DNA of 64,000 nucleotides from Thioclava electrotropha (lineage in GTDB: Bacteria > Pseudomonadota > Alphaproteobacteria > Rhodobacterales > Rhodobacteraceae): NCBI RefSeq assembly GCF_002085925.2, contig NZ_CP053562.1, forward strand, positions 538,001 through 602,000. Reading direction: 5' to 3'. Of the stretch, positions 26,775-35,870 are shown piece after piece. The notes below the pieces were generated by a model, which did not search any database, was not told the origin of the DNA, and was given only the letters and a program-made list of their open reading frames with translations. The number at the start of each line of letters is the position of its first letter. The stretch's first letter is position 1. Both the position numbers and the translations under genes were made by a program.

Positions 26775-26808
26775 AGCCCCCGTGCGCCCCACACGCGCGG
26801 GGGCTTTT
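26775..26808 (+). terminator. Intrinsic terminator after luxI
   Basis: Arms AGCCCCCG and CGGGGGCT enclose a 15-nt GC-rich loop that can pair further, followed by TTTT. It isolates the luxRI unit from rarA. Confidence 0.85.
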
Positions 26809-26842
26809 CGTTGGCGGAGCGAGACACTAGGTTCACGCCATC

Positions 26843-28159
26843 ATGGCCGACCTATTCGACACGCCCCCCGCCCCCAATGCGCCTGCGCCCGAAGCGCCGC
26901 GCCCGCTCGCTGATCGCATCCGCCCGAAAACTCTGGGTGAGGTGATCGGTCAGGAACAGGTGCTTGGCCCCGACGGGCCTTTGGGGGCAATGCTGGCCGC
27001 AGGCTCGCTCGGATCGCTGATCCTCTGGGGGCCGCCGGGTGTCGGCAAGACCACCATCGCGCGACTGCTGGCCGATGCCTCCGATCGCGCCTTCGTCCAG
27101 ATTTCCGCAATCTTCACCGGCGTGCCGGAACTGCGCAAAGTCTTCGAGGCCGCCAAGCTGCGGCGCGGGCAGGGCAGGGGAACGCTCCTCTTCGTCGACG
27201 AGATCCACCGCTTCAACAAGGCGCAGCAGGACAGCTTCCTGCCGCATATGGAAGACGGCACGATCATGCTGGTGGGCGCCACCACCGAGAACCCGAGCTT
27301 CGAACTGAACGCCGCTGTGCTCAGCCGGGCACAGGTCATGGTGCTGGAGCGGCTCGACCTCGCCGATCTCGAACGCCTCGCGCAGCGCGCCGAGAAAGCG
27401 CTCGATCGTCCGCTGCCGCTGACCGGCAAGGCGCGCGAGGCGCTGCTGGAAATGGCCGATGGGGACGGCCGCGCGCTTCTCAACCTGATCGAGCAGGTGG
27501 CGGCGTGGAAAGTCACCGGCACGCTCGACACCGACGCGCTGTCGACCCGGCTGATGCGCCGCGCAGCGAAATACGACAAATCCGGCGATGAGCATTACAA
27601 TCTGATCTCGGCGCTCCATAAATCCGTGCGCGGATCGGACCCGGATGCTGCGCTCTATTGGTTCGCGCGGATGCTGGAGGGCGGCGAGGACCCGCGCTAT
27701 CTCGCGCGGCGCTTCGTGCGCATGGCGGTCGAGGATATCGGGCTGGCCGACCCGCAGGCCCAGACCCATGCGCTCCATGCGTGGGAAATCTACGAGCGGA
27801 TCGGCTCGCCCGAGGGGGAGCTGGCGCTGGCGCAGACGGTGATCTATCTCGCGCTCGCCCCGAAATCCAACGCGGGCTACGTCGCCTACAAAGGTGCGCG
27901 GGCGCAGGCGCAGAAGACCGGATCGGAGCCGCCGCCCAAGCATATCCTCAACGCCCCGACCAAACTGATGTCCGAACAGGGCTATGGCGCGGGCTATGCC
28001 TATGACCACGACGCCGAGGACGGCTTCTCGGGGCAGAACTACTTCCCCGACACGATGAAGCGCCCGGTCCTCTATCAGCCCGTCGAGCGTGGCTTCGAGC
28101 GCGAGTTGAAAAAGCGGGTCGACTGGTTTGCCAAGCTGCGCGAACAGCGCAAATCTTGA
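26843..28159 (+). CDS. rarA: Replication-associated recombination protein A (AAA+ ATPase)
   Basis: This 438-residue RarA/MgsA-family ATPase is related to clamp loaders and acts at stalled replication forks with SSB. The Walker A GPPGVGKTT (about residues 60-68), Walker B LLFVDEIHRFNKAQQD and sensor GATTENPSFELN are all present. The C-terminal tetramerisation domain includes ALYWFARMLEGGEDPRYLARR and YDHDAEDGFSGQNYFPD. It starts a rightward run, with 44 bp to crcB. Confidence 0.95.
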   Translation: MADLFDTPPAPNAPAPEAPRPLADRIRPKTLGEVIGQEQVLGPDGPLGAMLAAGSLGSLILWGPPGVGKTTIARLLADASDRAFVQISAIFTGVPELRKVFEAAKLRRGQGRGTLLFVDEIHRFNKAQQDSFLPHMEDGTIMLVGATTENPSFELNAAVLSRAQVMVLERLDLADLERLAQRAEKALDRPLPLTGKAREALLEMADGDGRALLNLIEQVAAWKVTGTLDTDALSTRLMRRAAKYDKSGDEHYNLISALHKSVRGSDPDAALYWFARMLEGGEDPRYLARRFVRMAVEDIGLADPQAQTHALHAWEIYERIGSPEGELALAQTVIYLALAPKSNAGYVAYKGARAQAQKTGSEPPPKHILNAPTKLMSEQGYGAGYAYDHDAEDGFSGQNYFPDTMKRPVLYQPVERGFERELKKRVDWFAKLREQRKS

Positions 28160-28203
28160 CATTCAGGCCTGTGACCGCTCTTAGGGCGCCAAAGGAGACA
28201 GCG

Positions 28204-28581
28204 ATGCTTTCTACGATCTTGCAGGTCGCGCTTGGCGGCGCGATGGGCGCATCGGGGCGGTACCTCGTCGGCGTCGGAATGATGCGCAGCTTCGGCGCGC
28301 AGCCTTTCCCGCTGGGCGTCATCACGGTGAATATCCTCGGCTCGTTCCTGATGGGCGCGCTCGTGGTGTTCGTCGGTGACAAGCAGCTGACCCATTGGAA
28401 CGCCTTCCTCGCGACCGGCTTTCTCGGCGGCTTCACCACATTCTCCTCTTTCTCGCTCGAAGCCTATCGCTTGATCGAGAAAGGCGATGTCACATTGGCA
28501 GTCAGCTATATCGGACTGTCGGTCGGCGCGGGGCTTCTGGGCCTCGTCGCGGGCGTTCTATTGATGAGGGCCATGCTATGA
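28204..28581 (+). CDS. crcB: Fluoride ion channel CrcB/Fluc
   Basis: This 125-residue membrane protein exports fluoride as a dual-topology dimer. Four helices and the motifs GGAMGASGRYLVG, NILGSFLMG and GFLGGFTTFSSFSLE are present. The start MLSTILQVAL is set by AAAGGAGAC. The 44-bp leader is too short for a fluoride riboswitch and contains none. Its stop overlaps the start of the pseudouridine synthase as ATGA. Confidence 0.94.
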   Translation: MLSTILQVALGGAMGASGRYLVGVGMMRSFGAQPFPLGVITVNILGSFLMGALVVFVGDKQLTHWNAFLATGFLGGFTTFSSFSLEAYRLIEKGDVTLAVSYIGLSVGAGLLGLVAGVLLMRAML

Positions 28582-29618
28582 GCGGCGTCCAGCATATCAC
28601 CGTCACCGAGGACGAGGGCGAACAGCGCCTCGACAGGTTCCTGAAAAAGCGTTTCCCGCATCTGTCTCAGGGCATGATCGAAAAGTTCTGCCGCAAAGGC
28701 GATCTGCGCGTGGACAAGGGTCGGGTGAAGGCCAATTCGCGCGTCGCGCCGGGGCAGGAGATCCGCGTGCCGCCGATTCCCGATTCCGCGCCCGCGCCGA
28801 GGACCGAGGGCATTTCGGAGGAGGATGCGAAATTCATCCAGAGCTGCGTGCTGTGGAAGGACGAGCATATCATCGCGCTCAACAAACCGCCGGGGCTGCC
28901 CTCTCAGGGCGGCTCGGGGCAGGGCAATCGCCATGTCGACGGGCTGAGCGAGGCGCTGACATTCGGCTACAAGGACAAGCCGAAGCTGGTGCATCGTCTC
29001 GATAAGGACACTTCGGGCGTGCTGCTGCTGGCGCGCACCGACCGCGTCGCGCGCCGCCTGTCCGAGGCGTTCCGCGGCAAGACCACGCGCAAGATCTATT
29101 GGGCGGCCGTCGCGGGCGCGCCCGAACCGAAGACCGGCACGATCCGCTTCGGTCTGGTGAAAGCGCCGGGTCACGGGCGCGGCGGCGAAGGCGAGAAGAT
29201 GATCTGCATCCATCCCGCCAAGGTCGACAAGACCGAAGGCGCCAAGCGCGCGACCACCGATTACTTCACGCTGCACATTCTCGGCCAGCGGGTCAGCTGG
29301 GTCGCGCTGGTGCCGATCACCGGGCGGACCCACCAGCTGCGCGCGCATATGGCCGAGATCGGCAGCCCGATCATCGGCGACGGCAAATATGGCGGTTCGA
29401 GCCAGGAGAACATGGGCGACGGCTGGGGCGCGCAATTGGGCGGCGAGATTTCCCGCAAGCTGCACCTGCATGCCCGTCAGATCAGCTTCGACCATCCGAT
29501 CAGCGGCAAGCGTATCACGCTGACCGCGCCGCTGCCCGAGCACATGAAGCGGACCTGGAACCTGCTGGATTGGCACGAAAAAGACGTGCCCGCCGATCCG
29601 TTCGAGGATCTGAAATGA
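28578..29618 (+). CDS. rluC: RluA-family 23S rRNA pseudouridine synthase (RluC-like)
   Basis: This 346-residue enzyme isomerises uridines in 23S rRNA. An S4-like N-terminal domain (QRLDRFLKKRFPHLSQGMIE) is followed by the catalytic domain, with the active-site motif HRLDKDTSGVLLLART. The substrate-binding GRTHQLRAHMAEIG segment lies further on. RluC-type specificity (positions 955/2504/2580) is inferred from domain layout. Both ends overlap neighbours by 4 bp (crcB before, HAD gene after), marking a translationally coupled operon. Confidence 0.9.
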   Translation: MSGVQHITVTEDEGEQRLDRFLKKRFPHLSQGMIEKFCRKGDLRVDKGRVKANSRVAPGQEIRVPPIPDSAPAPRTEGISEEDAKFIQSCVLWKDEHIIALNKPPGLPSQGGSGQGNRHVDGLSEALTFGYKDKPKLVHRLDKDTSGVLLLARTDRVARRLSEAFRGKTTRKIYWAAVAGAPEPKTGTIRFGLVKAPGHGRGGEGEKMICIHPAKVDKTEGAKRATTDYFTLHILGQRVSWVALVPITGRTHQLRAHMAEIGSPIIGDGKYGGSSQENMGDGWGAQLGGEISRKLHLHARQISFDHPISGKRITLTAPLPEHMKRTWNLLDWHEKDVPADPFEDLK

Positions 29619-30280
29619 AGCTCGCGATCTTCGACGTCGATGGCACGATCTCGGATAGCCAGAACCACATCACCCACGCGATGACGATTGGGTTCGAGGC
29701 GGCAGGCCTGCCGGCCCCGTCGGCCTCCGCCGTGTTGCAGATCGTCGGTCTGTCGCTGCCGCTTGCGGTGGCGCGGCTTGCGCCGGAGCACGATGCCGAG
29801 ACGCAGGCGCGCATCGTCGAGGGATACAAGCAAAGCTACAAGACCGCCCGCGCGGCTTCGCCTGCGCCGCTCTATCCCGGGGCAGAGGCGCTGCTGCGCA
29901 AGCTCGCCGCGCGCGACGACATGCTTCTGGCGGTCGCCACCGGCAAGTCCCGCCGCGGCCTGCGGGCACTGATCGAGTATCACGGGTTGGAAAGGCTGTT
30001 CGTCAGCCAACAGACCGCCGACGATCACCCCTCCAAGCCGCACCCGTCGATGATCGGCGCGGCGTTGAGCGAGGCGGGCGTGGACGCACGCGACGCGGTG
30101 ATGATCGGCGATACCAGCTTCGATATCGAGATGGGCCGCAGCGCGGGCGTCGCGACGATCGGCGTGCGCTGGGGCTACCACGCGCCGCACCTGCTCGAAG
30201 CGGCGGGCGCGCATCAGATGGTCGATGATTTCGACGGGCTGGAAACGACACTTCTGGATCTGTGGGAGATGAGCGCATGA
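29615..30280 (+). CDS. HAD-superfamily hydrolase (phosphoglycolate-phosphatase-like)
   Basis: This 221-residue HAD subfamily IA phosphatase has the nucleophile motif FDVDGTISDS (Asp8, Asp10), the Thr/Ser motif LAVATGKSRRG, the Lys region HPSKPHPSM and the metal motif MIGDTSFDIEMG. The cap is helical. It resembles Gph/NagD-like housecleaning phosphatases; the substrate is uncertain. It overlaps rluC upstream and the ATP12 gene downstream by ATGA. Confidence 0.88.
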   Translation: MKLAIFDVDGTISDSQNHITHAMTIGFEAAGLPAPSASAVLQIVGLSLPLAVARLAPEHDAETQARIVEGYKQSYKTARAASPAPLYPGAEALLRKLAARDDMLLAVATGKSRRGLRALIEYHGLERLFVSQQTADDHPSKPHPSMIGAALSEAGVDARDAVMIGDTSFDIEMGRSAGVATIGVRWGYHAPHLLEAAGAHQMVDDFDGLETTLLDLWEMSA

Positions 30281-30987
30281 GCGAATGGGCGGCCAAGCGG
30301 TTCTGGACGAAAACCACCGTCACCGAGCACGCCGAGGGGTTTGGCGTGGCGCTGGACGGGCGTGCGGTGAAGACGCCGGCGAAAGCCGCGCTGACCGTGC
30401 CGACCCGCGCCTATGCCGAGGCCATCGCGGCCGAATGGGACGCGCAGGACGGCGCGATCAAACCCCATACGATGCCCGTCACCCGCTCTGCCAATGCGGC
30501 GATCGACAAAGTGGCGCATCAGCATCCCGAGGTCGTCACCCATGTCTGCGAATTCGGCGGCACCGATCTTCTGTGCTACCGCGCCGAGGCTCCGACGGAA
30601 CTGGTCGAGCTTCAGAGCGCGAAATGGGACCCGCTGCTGGAATGGGCGGCGCAAACCTATGGCGCGGAGCTGAAGGTCACGACGGGCATCCTGCCGGTCG
30701 ATCAGCCTGCCGACCATCTGGCGCGGCTGGAGGCGGAGGTGGCAAACCTCGACCCCTTCGCGCTGGCAGCTCTGCATGATCTCGTGGGCATCACCGGCTC
30801 CCTCGTCCTCGGGCTGGCGGTCACCCGCGGCAGGCTCTCGGCCGAGGAAGCATGGGAGCTCTCGCGGCTCGACGAAGACTGGCAAATCGCCCAATGGGGC
30901 GATGACGAAGAGGCAGCGGAGATCGCAGCACACAAGCGCGAGGCGCTGTGTGACGCGGCTCGAATCTGGACGCTCACCGAAAGGTGA
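30277..30987 (+). CDS. ATP12-family F1-ATPase assembly chaperone
   Basis: This 236-residue protein matches the alphaproteobacterial/mitochondrial ATP12 family, which holds the alpha subunit during assembly of the F1 sector of ATP synthase. Recognisable stretches are FGVALDGRAVKTPAKAAL, AIAAEWDAQDG, and GSLVLGLAVTRGRLSAEEAW. Its presence is a good alphaproteobacterial marker. It is the last gene of the crcB-rluC-HAD-ATP12 coupled set. Confidence 0.9.
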   Translation: MSEWAAKRFWTKTTVTEHAEGFGVALDGRAVKTPAKAALTVPTRAYAEAIAAEWDAQDGAIKPHTMPVTRSANAAIDKVAHQHPEVVTHVCEFGGTDLLCYRAEAPTELVELQSAKWDPLLEWAAQTYGAELKVTTGILPVDQPADHLARLEAEVANLDPFALAALHDLVGITGSLVLGLAVTRGRLSAEEAWELSRLDEDWQIAQWGDDEEAAEIAAHKREALCDAARIWTLTER

Positions 30988-31206
30988 CCGCCTGGGATTC
31001 TCACGCCGCTTATTGACCTGCCAAAAGCATCGGCAGTTGCTGACGATTTACGCAGGGGCTCTCACGAATTCCGGAAACTAGCCTTGACCTTCTTTGATCG
31101 GATGGACCAAACTTTCGTTACTCCGTGTCATGGAGACACGATCGACCAGGTCCGTGAGGGACCAAGAACCGCTCTGTCAGAGCGGCGACAACAGGAAGAG
31201 GTAAAA

Positions 31207-32223
31207 ATGAAGAAATCCGTCTTTTTCGGCGCGCTGACGGCTGCGACGCTGACTGCCGGTCTGGCTGGCGCGGCCACGCTCGATGACGTGAAATCGCGCG
31301 GAGAGCTGATCTGCGGCGTGAACACCGGTCTCGTGGGCTTCGCCGCGCCGGATGCCAACGGTAACTGGTCCGGCTTCGACGTCGCGGTCTGCCAGGCCGT
31401 CGCCGCCGCTGTGCTGGGCGACCCCTCGAAGGTTAAATACGTCCCCACCTCGGGCCAGACGCGCTTCACCGCGCTCGGTTCGGGCGAAGTGGACCTGCTC
31501 GCACGCAACACCACCTGGACCTTCTCGCGCGACACCGACCTGAAGCTCCAGTTCACCGCGACCAACTACTACGACGGTCAGGGCTTCATGGTCCGCAAGG
31601 ATTCGGGCGTGACCTCGGCCAAGGAACTCGACGGTGCGTCGATCTGTATCCAGACTGGTACCACGACCGAGCTGAACCTCGCCGACTACTTCAAGGCCAA
31701 CAACATGTCCTATCAGCCGATCACGGTTGATTCGAACGCCGAGGGCGAACAGCAGTTCCTCGCCGGCGCTTGTGACGCCTACACCACCGACGCGTCCGGC
31801 CTCGCCGCGACCCGCGCCGCTTTCGCGAACCCGGCCGACTACGTGATCCTGCCGGAAATCATCTCGAAAGAGCCGCTGGCTCCGGCCGTCCGTCAGGGCG
31901 ACGATCAGTGGACCGACATCGTCCGCTGGACCGTCTTCGCGCTGATCGGTGCTGAAGAATACGGCGTGACCTCGGCCAATATCGACGAGCTGGCCAAAGG
32001 CACCGACAACCCGGAAGTCAACCGCCTGCTCGGCACCGAGGGTGACCTCGGCGCGATGATCGGCCTCGACAAGGATTGGGCCGTCAAAGCCATCAAGGCC
32101 AACGGCAACTACGGTGAAATCTTCGCCGCGACCATTGGCGAGCAGACCCCGATCGGTCTGGCCCGTGGCCTGAACGCTCAGTGGACCCAAGGCGGTCTGA
32201 TGTACGCTCCTCCCTTCCGCTAA
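31207..32223 (+). CDS. aapJ: General L-amino-acid ABC transporter, substrate-binding protein
   Basis: This 338-residue periplasmic binding protein of the AapJ/BztA type has a signal peptide (about residues 1-21, ending GAA/LAGAAT). The family stretches CGVNTGLVGFAAPDANGNW, GEVDLLARNTTWTFSRD and the C-terminal ARGLNAQWTQGGLMYAPPFR are present. It binds a broad range of L-amino acids. GGAAGAGGT precedes the ATG. It heads aapJQMP and is followed by a perfect hairpin before aapQ. The 219-bp upstream gap should hold the promoter. Confidence 0.95.
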   Translation: MKKSVFFGALTAATLTAGLAGAATLDDVKSRGELICGVNTGLVGFAAPDANGNWSGFDVAVCQAVAAAVLGDPSKVKYVPTSGQTRFTALGSGEVDLLARNTTWTFSRDTDLKLQFTATNYYDGQGFMVRKDSGVTSAKELDGASICIQTGTTTELNLADYFKANNMSYQPITVDSNAEGEQQFLAGACDAYTTDASGLAATRAAFANPADYVILPEIISKEPLAPAVRQGDDQWTDIVRWTVFALIGAEEYGVTSANIDELAKGTDNPEVNRLLGTEGDLGAMIGLDKDWAVKAIKANGNYGEIFAATIGEQTPIGLARGLNAQWTQGGLMYAPPFR

Positions 32224-32234
32224 GAAGGGCCCGG

Positions 32235-32271
32235 CAGGGGCGCGGTTCAATCCGCGCCCCTGTTCCGTTTT
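32235..32271 (+). terminator. Intra-operon attenuator between aapJ and aapQ
   Basis: Arms CAGGGGCGCGG and CCGCGCCCCTG pair perfectly over 11 bp with a TTCAAT loop, followed by TTCCGTTTT. Like the hairpin after proX, it sits right after the binding-protein gene and should reduce transcription into the permease genes. Confidence 0.78.
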
Positions 32272-32360
32272 CAAGAGACCGTGCGTAGGGGAGACATCCC
32301 CATTAAGGCCCGCAAGAATGGCCAGACAAAAATAACGACGCGGCAACAGGGGAAATAAGA

Positions 32361-33623
32361 ATGACAAGCGCGCCCGACGCGCCGGAGCAGGGCTTCCGGC
32401 TCAGCCAGCTTATCTATGACACGCGTTATCGCTCCCTGACGATTCAGGCGATCGTCTTCATCCTCGTGATGGGCGGCGCGGCATGGCTGGTGGACAATGT
32501 GATCCAGAACCTCAACGACCTCGGGAAGGATTTCAATTTCTCCTTCCTCGGGCAGAGGGCCGGTTACGATATCGGCAATGCGATCATCCCGTATAACAAC
32601 GACATGAGCCACGGACGTGCGCTGCTTGTCGGCCTCATCAATACGCTCTGGGTGTCCTTCCTGGGCTGCGTCGCCGCGACGATCATCGGGATCTTCGTGG
32701 GCGTGCTGCGCCTGTCGAAGAACTGGCTCGTGGCGCGGCTGATGACCGTCTATGTCGAGGTCTTCCGCAACATTCCGGTGCTGCTGTGGATCCTGGTGGC
32801 GATCGCGTTGCTGACCGATGTGGCCCCGTCGCCCAACGCCTATAAGGTGAACCAGCAGACGGGCGAGGCACAGGCTTCGATGCTGCTCGACTCGGTCGCT
32901 TTCACCAACCGCTACACCGCGATCCCGTCGGTGCATTTCGATCGCTCGCTCGGTTCGCTCGACACGGCGCTTGCACCGATCTCGCTCAACTTCCTTGCGC
33001 TGGTGATCGTGCTGATTGCTTCGATCTGGGTGAACAAGCGGATGCTGACCCATGCCGCTAAAGTGCAGGAGTCGACCGGGGTCCGACCTACAATGTGGTG
33101 GAAGAGCGCGCTCGTGCTGATCGCGCCCGTTGTGATCCTCGCCATTGCGCTCGGGATCAATCCCGAAGAGCCCCAGATCAAGGGCTTCAACTTCACAGGC
33201 GGCACGAACGTGTCGAACTCCTTCGTGGCGCTCTGGCTCGGCCTGTCGCTCTATACGGCGGCCTTCATCGCCGAGATCGTCCGCGCCGGTATCCTCGCCA
33301 TCTCGAAAGGCCAGACCGAGGCCGCCTTCGCGCTGGGTCTGCGGGCCAATCGCACGATGAGCCTCGTGATCCTGCCGCAGGCGCTGCGGGTCATCATCCC
33401 GCCGCTGATCTCGCAATATCTGAACCTGACGAAGAACTCCTCGCTCGCGATCGCCGTGGGCTATCTGGAACTGCGCGGAACGTTGGGCGGCATCACCCTG
33501 AACCAGACCGGGCGCGAGCTTGAGGCGATCACGCTGATGATGCTGATCTACCTCGCGATCTCGCTGTCGATCTCGGGCGTGATGAATGTCTACAACAATC
33601 GCGTGAAGCTGAAGGAGCGGTGA
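32361..33623 (+). CDS. aapQ: General L-amino-acid ABC transporter, permease subunit AapQ
   Basis: This 420-residue permease is a long His/Glu-type (HAAT) subunit with a large inserted segment typical of AapQ/BztB. The N-terminal YDTRYRSLTIQAIVFIL and the EAA loop TEAAFALGLRANRTMSLVILPQALR are visible. It pairs with AapM to form the channel. It ends one base before the aapM start. Confidence 0.94.
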   Translation: MTSAPDAPEQGFRLSQLIYDTRYRSLTIQAIVFILVMGGAAWLVDNVIQNLNDLGKDFNFSFLGQRAGYDIGNAIIPYNNDMSHGRALLVGLINTLWVSFLGCVAATIIGIFVGVLRLSKNWLVARLMTVYVEVFRNIPVLLWILVAIALLTDVAPSPNAYKVNQQTGEAQASMLLDSVAFTNRYTAIPSVHFDRSLGSLDTALAPISLNFLALVIVLIASIWVNKRMLTHAAKVQESTGVRPTMWWKSALVLIAPVVILAIALGINPEEPQIKGFNFTGGTNVSNSFVALWLGLSLYTAAFIAEIVRAGILAISKGQTEAAFALGLRANRTMSLVILPQALRVIIPPLISQYLNLTKNSSLAIAVGYLELRGTLGGITLNQTGRELEAITLMMLIYLAISLSISGVMNVYNNRVKLKER

Positions 33624-33624
33624 G

Positions 33625-34944
33625 ATGAGCGATACACAAGCCCATTCCGTCGCCTATGTCCGCGACACGATGCTGCCGCAGCAGCCTGCCCCGGCAGGGC
33701 AGTCCGGTGCGGTCCAATGGCTGCGCGAGAACCTGTTCTCGGGCTGGCTGAACACGTTGCTGACCCTTCTGGGCGTGGCCTTGATCTACACGCTGGTCAT
33801 GCATTTCCTTCCCTGGTTCCTGCATGGCGTCTGGGACGCCAACTCGATCAAGGAATGCCGCACGATCATCACCGACCGTTACGGCGAGGGCGCGACCGGC
33901 GCCTGCTGGGCGGTGATCCGCGAGCGTTGGCACCAGTTCATCTTCGGCTTCTACCCGCCGGAGCTTTACTGGCGCCCGATCCTGACCTTCCTGCTGCTCT
34001 TCGTGGCGGTTGGCCCGCTTCTCTTCACCTGGGTGCCGCGCGTGCTGGCCTGGTTCACACCGGTCTACCCGTTCCTCGCCGTCTGGCTGCTCTGGGGCGG
34101 GTCCGGCTGGACGCCGATCATGATCTTCGCAGGCTTCGTGCTGGGCGCGGCGATCCTGTTGCTGCTGTCACCGCGGCTTGGCTCGATCATGGCCTTCTCG
34201 ATCGGCGCTTTCGTCGCGATCCTCTACTTCCTCTTCGTGGTGGGCCTGCTCATCGGCGGGTTGCAGGCGATCCTGCCCTGGGGGCTGGAATCGGTGGACT
34301 CCGCCAAGTTCGGGGGCTTCCTGCTGGCGATCACGCTGGGCGTGGGCGGCATCATGATGTCGCTGCCGCTGGGGATCGTGCTCGCGCTCGGGCGGCAATC
34401 GGACATGCCGCTGGTCAAAGGCTTCTCGGTGGTCTTCATCGAGTTCATCCGCGGCGTGCCGCTGATCACGCTGCTGTTCGTGGCCTCGCTGCTGCTGAAC
34501 TACTTCCTGCCGCCGGGCACGAATTTCGACATCATCCTGCGGGTGATGATCCTCGTGACCTTCTTTGCCGCGGCCTATATCGCCGAGGTGATCCGCGGCG
34601 GTCTGGCAGCACTTCCGCGGGGCCAATACGAGGCGGCGGATGCGCTGGGTCTCGATTACTGGAAGGCGCAGCGGCTGATCATCCTGCCGCAGGCGCTGAA
34701 GATCTCGATCCCGGGCATCGTTTCCACCTTCATCGGCATGTTCAAGGATACGACGCTGGTCGTGTTCGTGGGTCTCTTCGACCCGCTCAAGGGCATCCCG
34801 GACTTCATCCGCGCCGACTTCAACTGGAAAGGCATCTACTGGGAGCCCTTCATCTTCGTCGGCGCCATCTTCTTTATCCTGAACTTCGCCATGTCGCGCT
34901 ACTCGATGTCTCTCGAGCGTCGACTGCAGCGTGATAACCATTAA
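33625..34944 (+). CDS. aapM: General L-amino-acid ABC transporter, permease subunit AapM
   Basis: This 439-residue second permease subunit has an N-terminal tail followed by several hydrophobic segments and the BPD_transp_1 domain. The domain contains [20 protein letters not shown] and the EAA loop [25 protein letters not shown]. It interacts with AapP via that loop. It follows aapQ with a single-base gap and precedes aapP by 16 bp. Confidence 0.94.
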   Translation: MSDTQAHSVAYVRDTMLPQQPAPAGQSGAVQWLRENLFSGWLNTLLTLLGVALIYTLVMHFLPWFLHGVWDANSIKECRTIITDRYGEGATGACWAVIRERWHQFIFGFYPPELYWRPILTFLLLFVAVGPLLFTWVPRVLAWFTPVYPFLAVWLLWGGSGWTPIMIFAGFVLGAAILLLLSPRLGSIMAFSIGAFVAILYFLFVVGLLIGGLQAILPWGLESVDSAKFGGFLLAITLGVGGIMMSLPLGIVLALGRQSDMPLVKGFSVVFIEFIRGVPLITLLFVASLLLNYFLPPGTNFDIILRVMILVTFFAAAYIAEVIRGGLAALPRGQYEAADALGLDYWKAQRLIILPQALKISIPGIVSTFIGMFKDTTLVVFVGLFDPLKGIPDFIRADFNWKGIYWEPFIFVGAIFFILNFAMSRYSMSLERRLQRDNH

Positions 34945-34960
34945 TCGGGGACTAGACACA

Positions 34961-35752
34961 ATGACCGAACCGCAATTCGAACGTCAGGTCGACCGCAGCC
35001 ATATGCAGGTCTCCGACGAGGTCGCGATCCAGATCGAGAACATGAACAAGTGGTATGGCCAGTTCCACGTCCTGCGCGACATCGATCTGACCGTGCAGCG
35101 TGGCGAGCGTATCGTGATCGCCGGGCCTTCGGGCTCGGGGAAATCGACGCTGATCCGCTGCATCAACCGTCTGGAGGAACACCAGGCGGGCAAGATCATC
35201 GTCGACGGGATCGAGCTGACGAACGACCTGAAGAACATCGACAAGGTCCGCCGCGAAGTCGGCATGGTGTTCCAGCACTTCAACCTGTTCCCGCATCTGA
35301 CCATTCTCGAGAACCTGACGTTGGCTCCGATCTGGGTGCGCAAGACGCCCAAGAAGGAAGCCGAAGCGACGGCGATGCATTACCTCGAGAAGGTGAAAAT
35401 CCCCGAGCAGGCCGACAAGTATCCCGGCCAGCTCTCGGGCGGTCAGCAGCAGCGTGTGGCGATCGCGCGTTCGCTGTGCATGAAGCCGCGGATCATGCTG
35501 TTCGACGAGCCGACATCGGCGCTCGATCCGGAGATGATCAAGGAAGTGCTCGACACGATGATCGAGCTGGCGGAAGAGGGGATGACCATGCTCTGCGTGA
35601 CCCACGAGATGGGCTTCGCGCAGGCGGTGGCGAACCGGGTGATCTTCATGGCCGACGGTCAGATCGTCGAGCAGAACAACCCGCATGACTTCTTCAACAA
35701 CCCGAAATCCGAGCGGACCCAGCAGTTCCTCAGCCAGATTCTCGGGCACTGA
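34961..35752 (+). CDS. aapP: General L-amino-acid ABC transporter, ATP-binding protein
   Basis: This 263-residue ATPase of the HisP/GlnQ group powers amino-acid uptake. Walker [10 protein letters not shown], signature [15 protein letters not shown], Walker [15 protein letters not shown] and the switch His in CVTHEMGF are all present. The start at MTEPQFERQ was chosen over an ATG ten codons earlier because the latter lies right after aapM without a clear ribosome-binding site; this choice is not decisive. Confidence 0.95.
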   Translation: MTEPQFERQVDRSHMQVSDEVAIQIENMNKWYGQFHVLRDIDLTVQRGERIVIAGPSGSGKSTLIRCINRLEEHQAGKIIVDGIELTNDLKNIDKVRREVGMVFQHFNLFPHLTILENLTLAPIWVRKTPKKEAEATAMHYLEKVKIPEQADKYPGQLSGGQQQRVAIARSLCMKPRIMLFDEPTSALDPEMIKEVLDTMIELAEEGMTMLCVTHEMGFAQAVANRVIFMADGQIVEQNNPHDFFNNPKSERTQQFLSQILGH

Positions 35753-35756
35753 GGGC

Positions 35757-35815
35757 AAGCTGGGGGTTTCACACCCCCAGACCCCCGTGGGATATTTCCG
35801 CCAAGGCGAAGAATT
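35757..35815. repeat. Rhodobacterales-type 3' intergenic repeat, copy 1
   Basis: A CTGGGGGT/ACCCCCAG hairpin is followed by ACCCCCGTGGGATATTT, then CGCCAAGGCGAAGA. The tail (CCCCCG, GGATATTT, GCCAA, CGAAGA) recurs at 50826-50858. It is placed right after aapP, in the gap between two convergent genes. Confidence 0.65.
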
Positions 35816-35853
35816 AAAAAAGGGGCGGCGCGAATACTCGTGCCGCCCCTTTT
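35815..35853. terminator. Bidirectional intrinsic terminator between aapP and mdh
   Basis: Arms AGGGGCGGC and GCCGCCCCT with a 12-nt loop are flanked by an A-run on one side and TTTT on the other. It can therefore terminate both the rightward aap operon and the leftward mdh transcript. Confidence 0.85.
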
Positions 35854-35870
35854 CTATATTCGGGTCTGAT

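Noticed and set aside
28160..28203. Fluoride riboswitch ahead of crcB
   Set aside because: The gap to rarA is only 44 bp and lacks the conserved crcB-motif pseudoknot elements.
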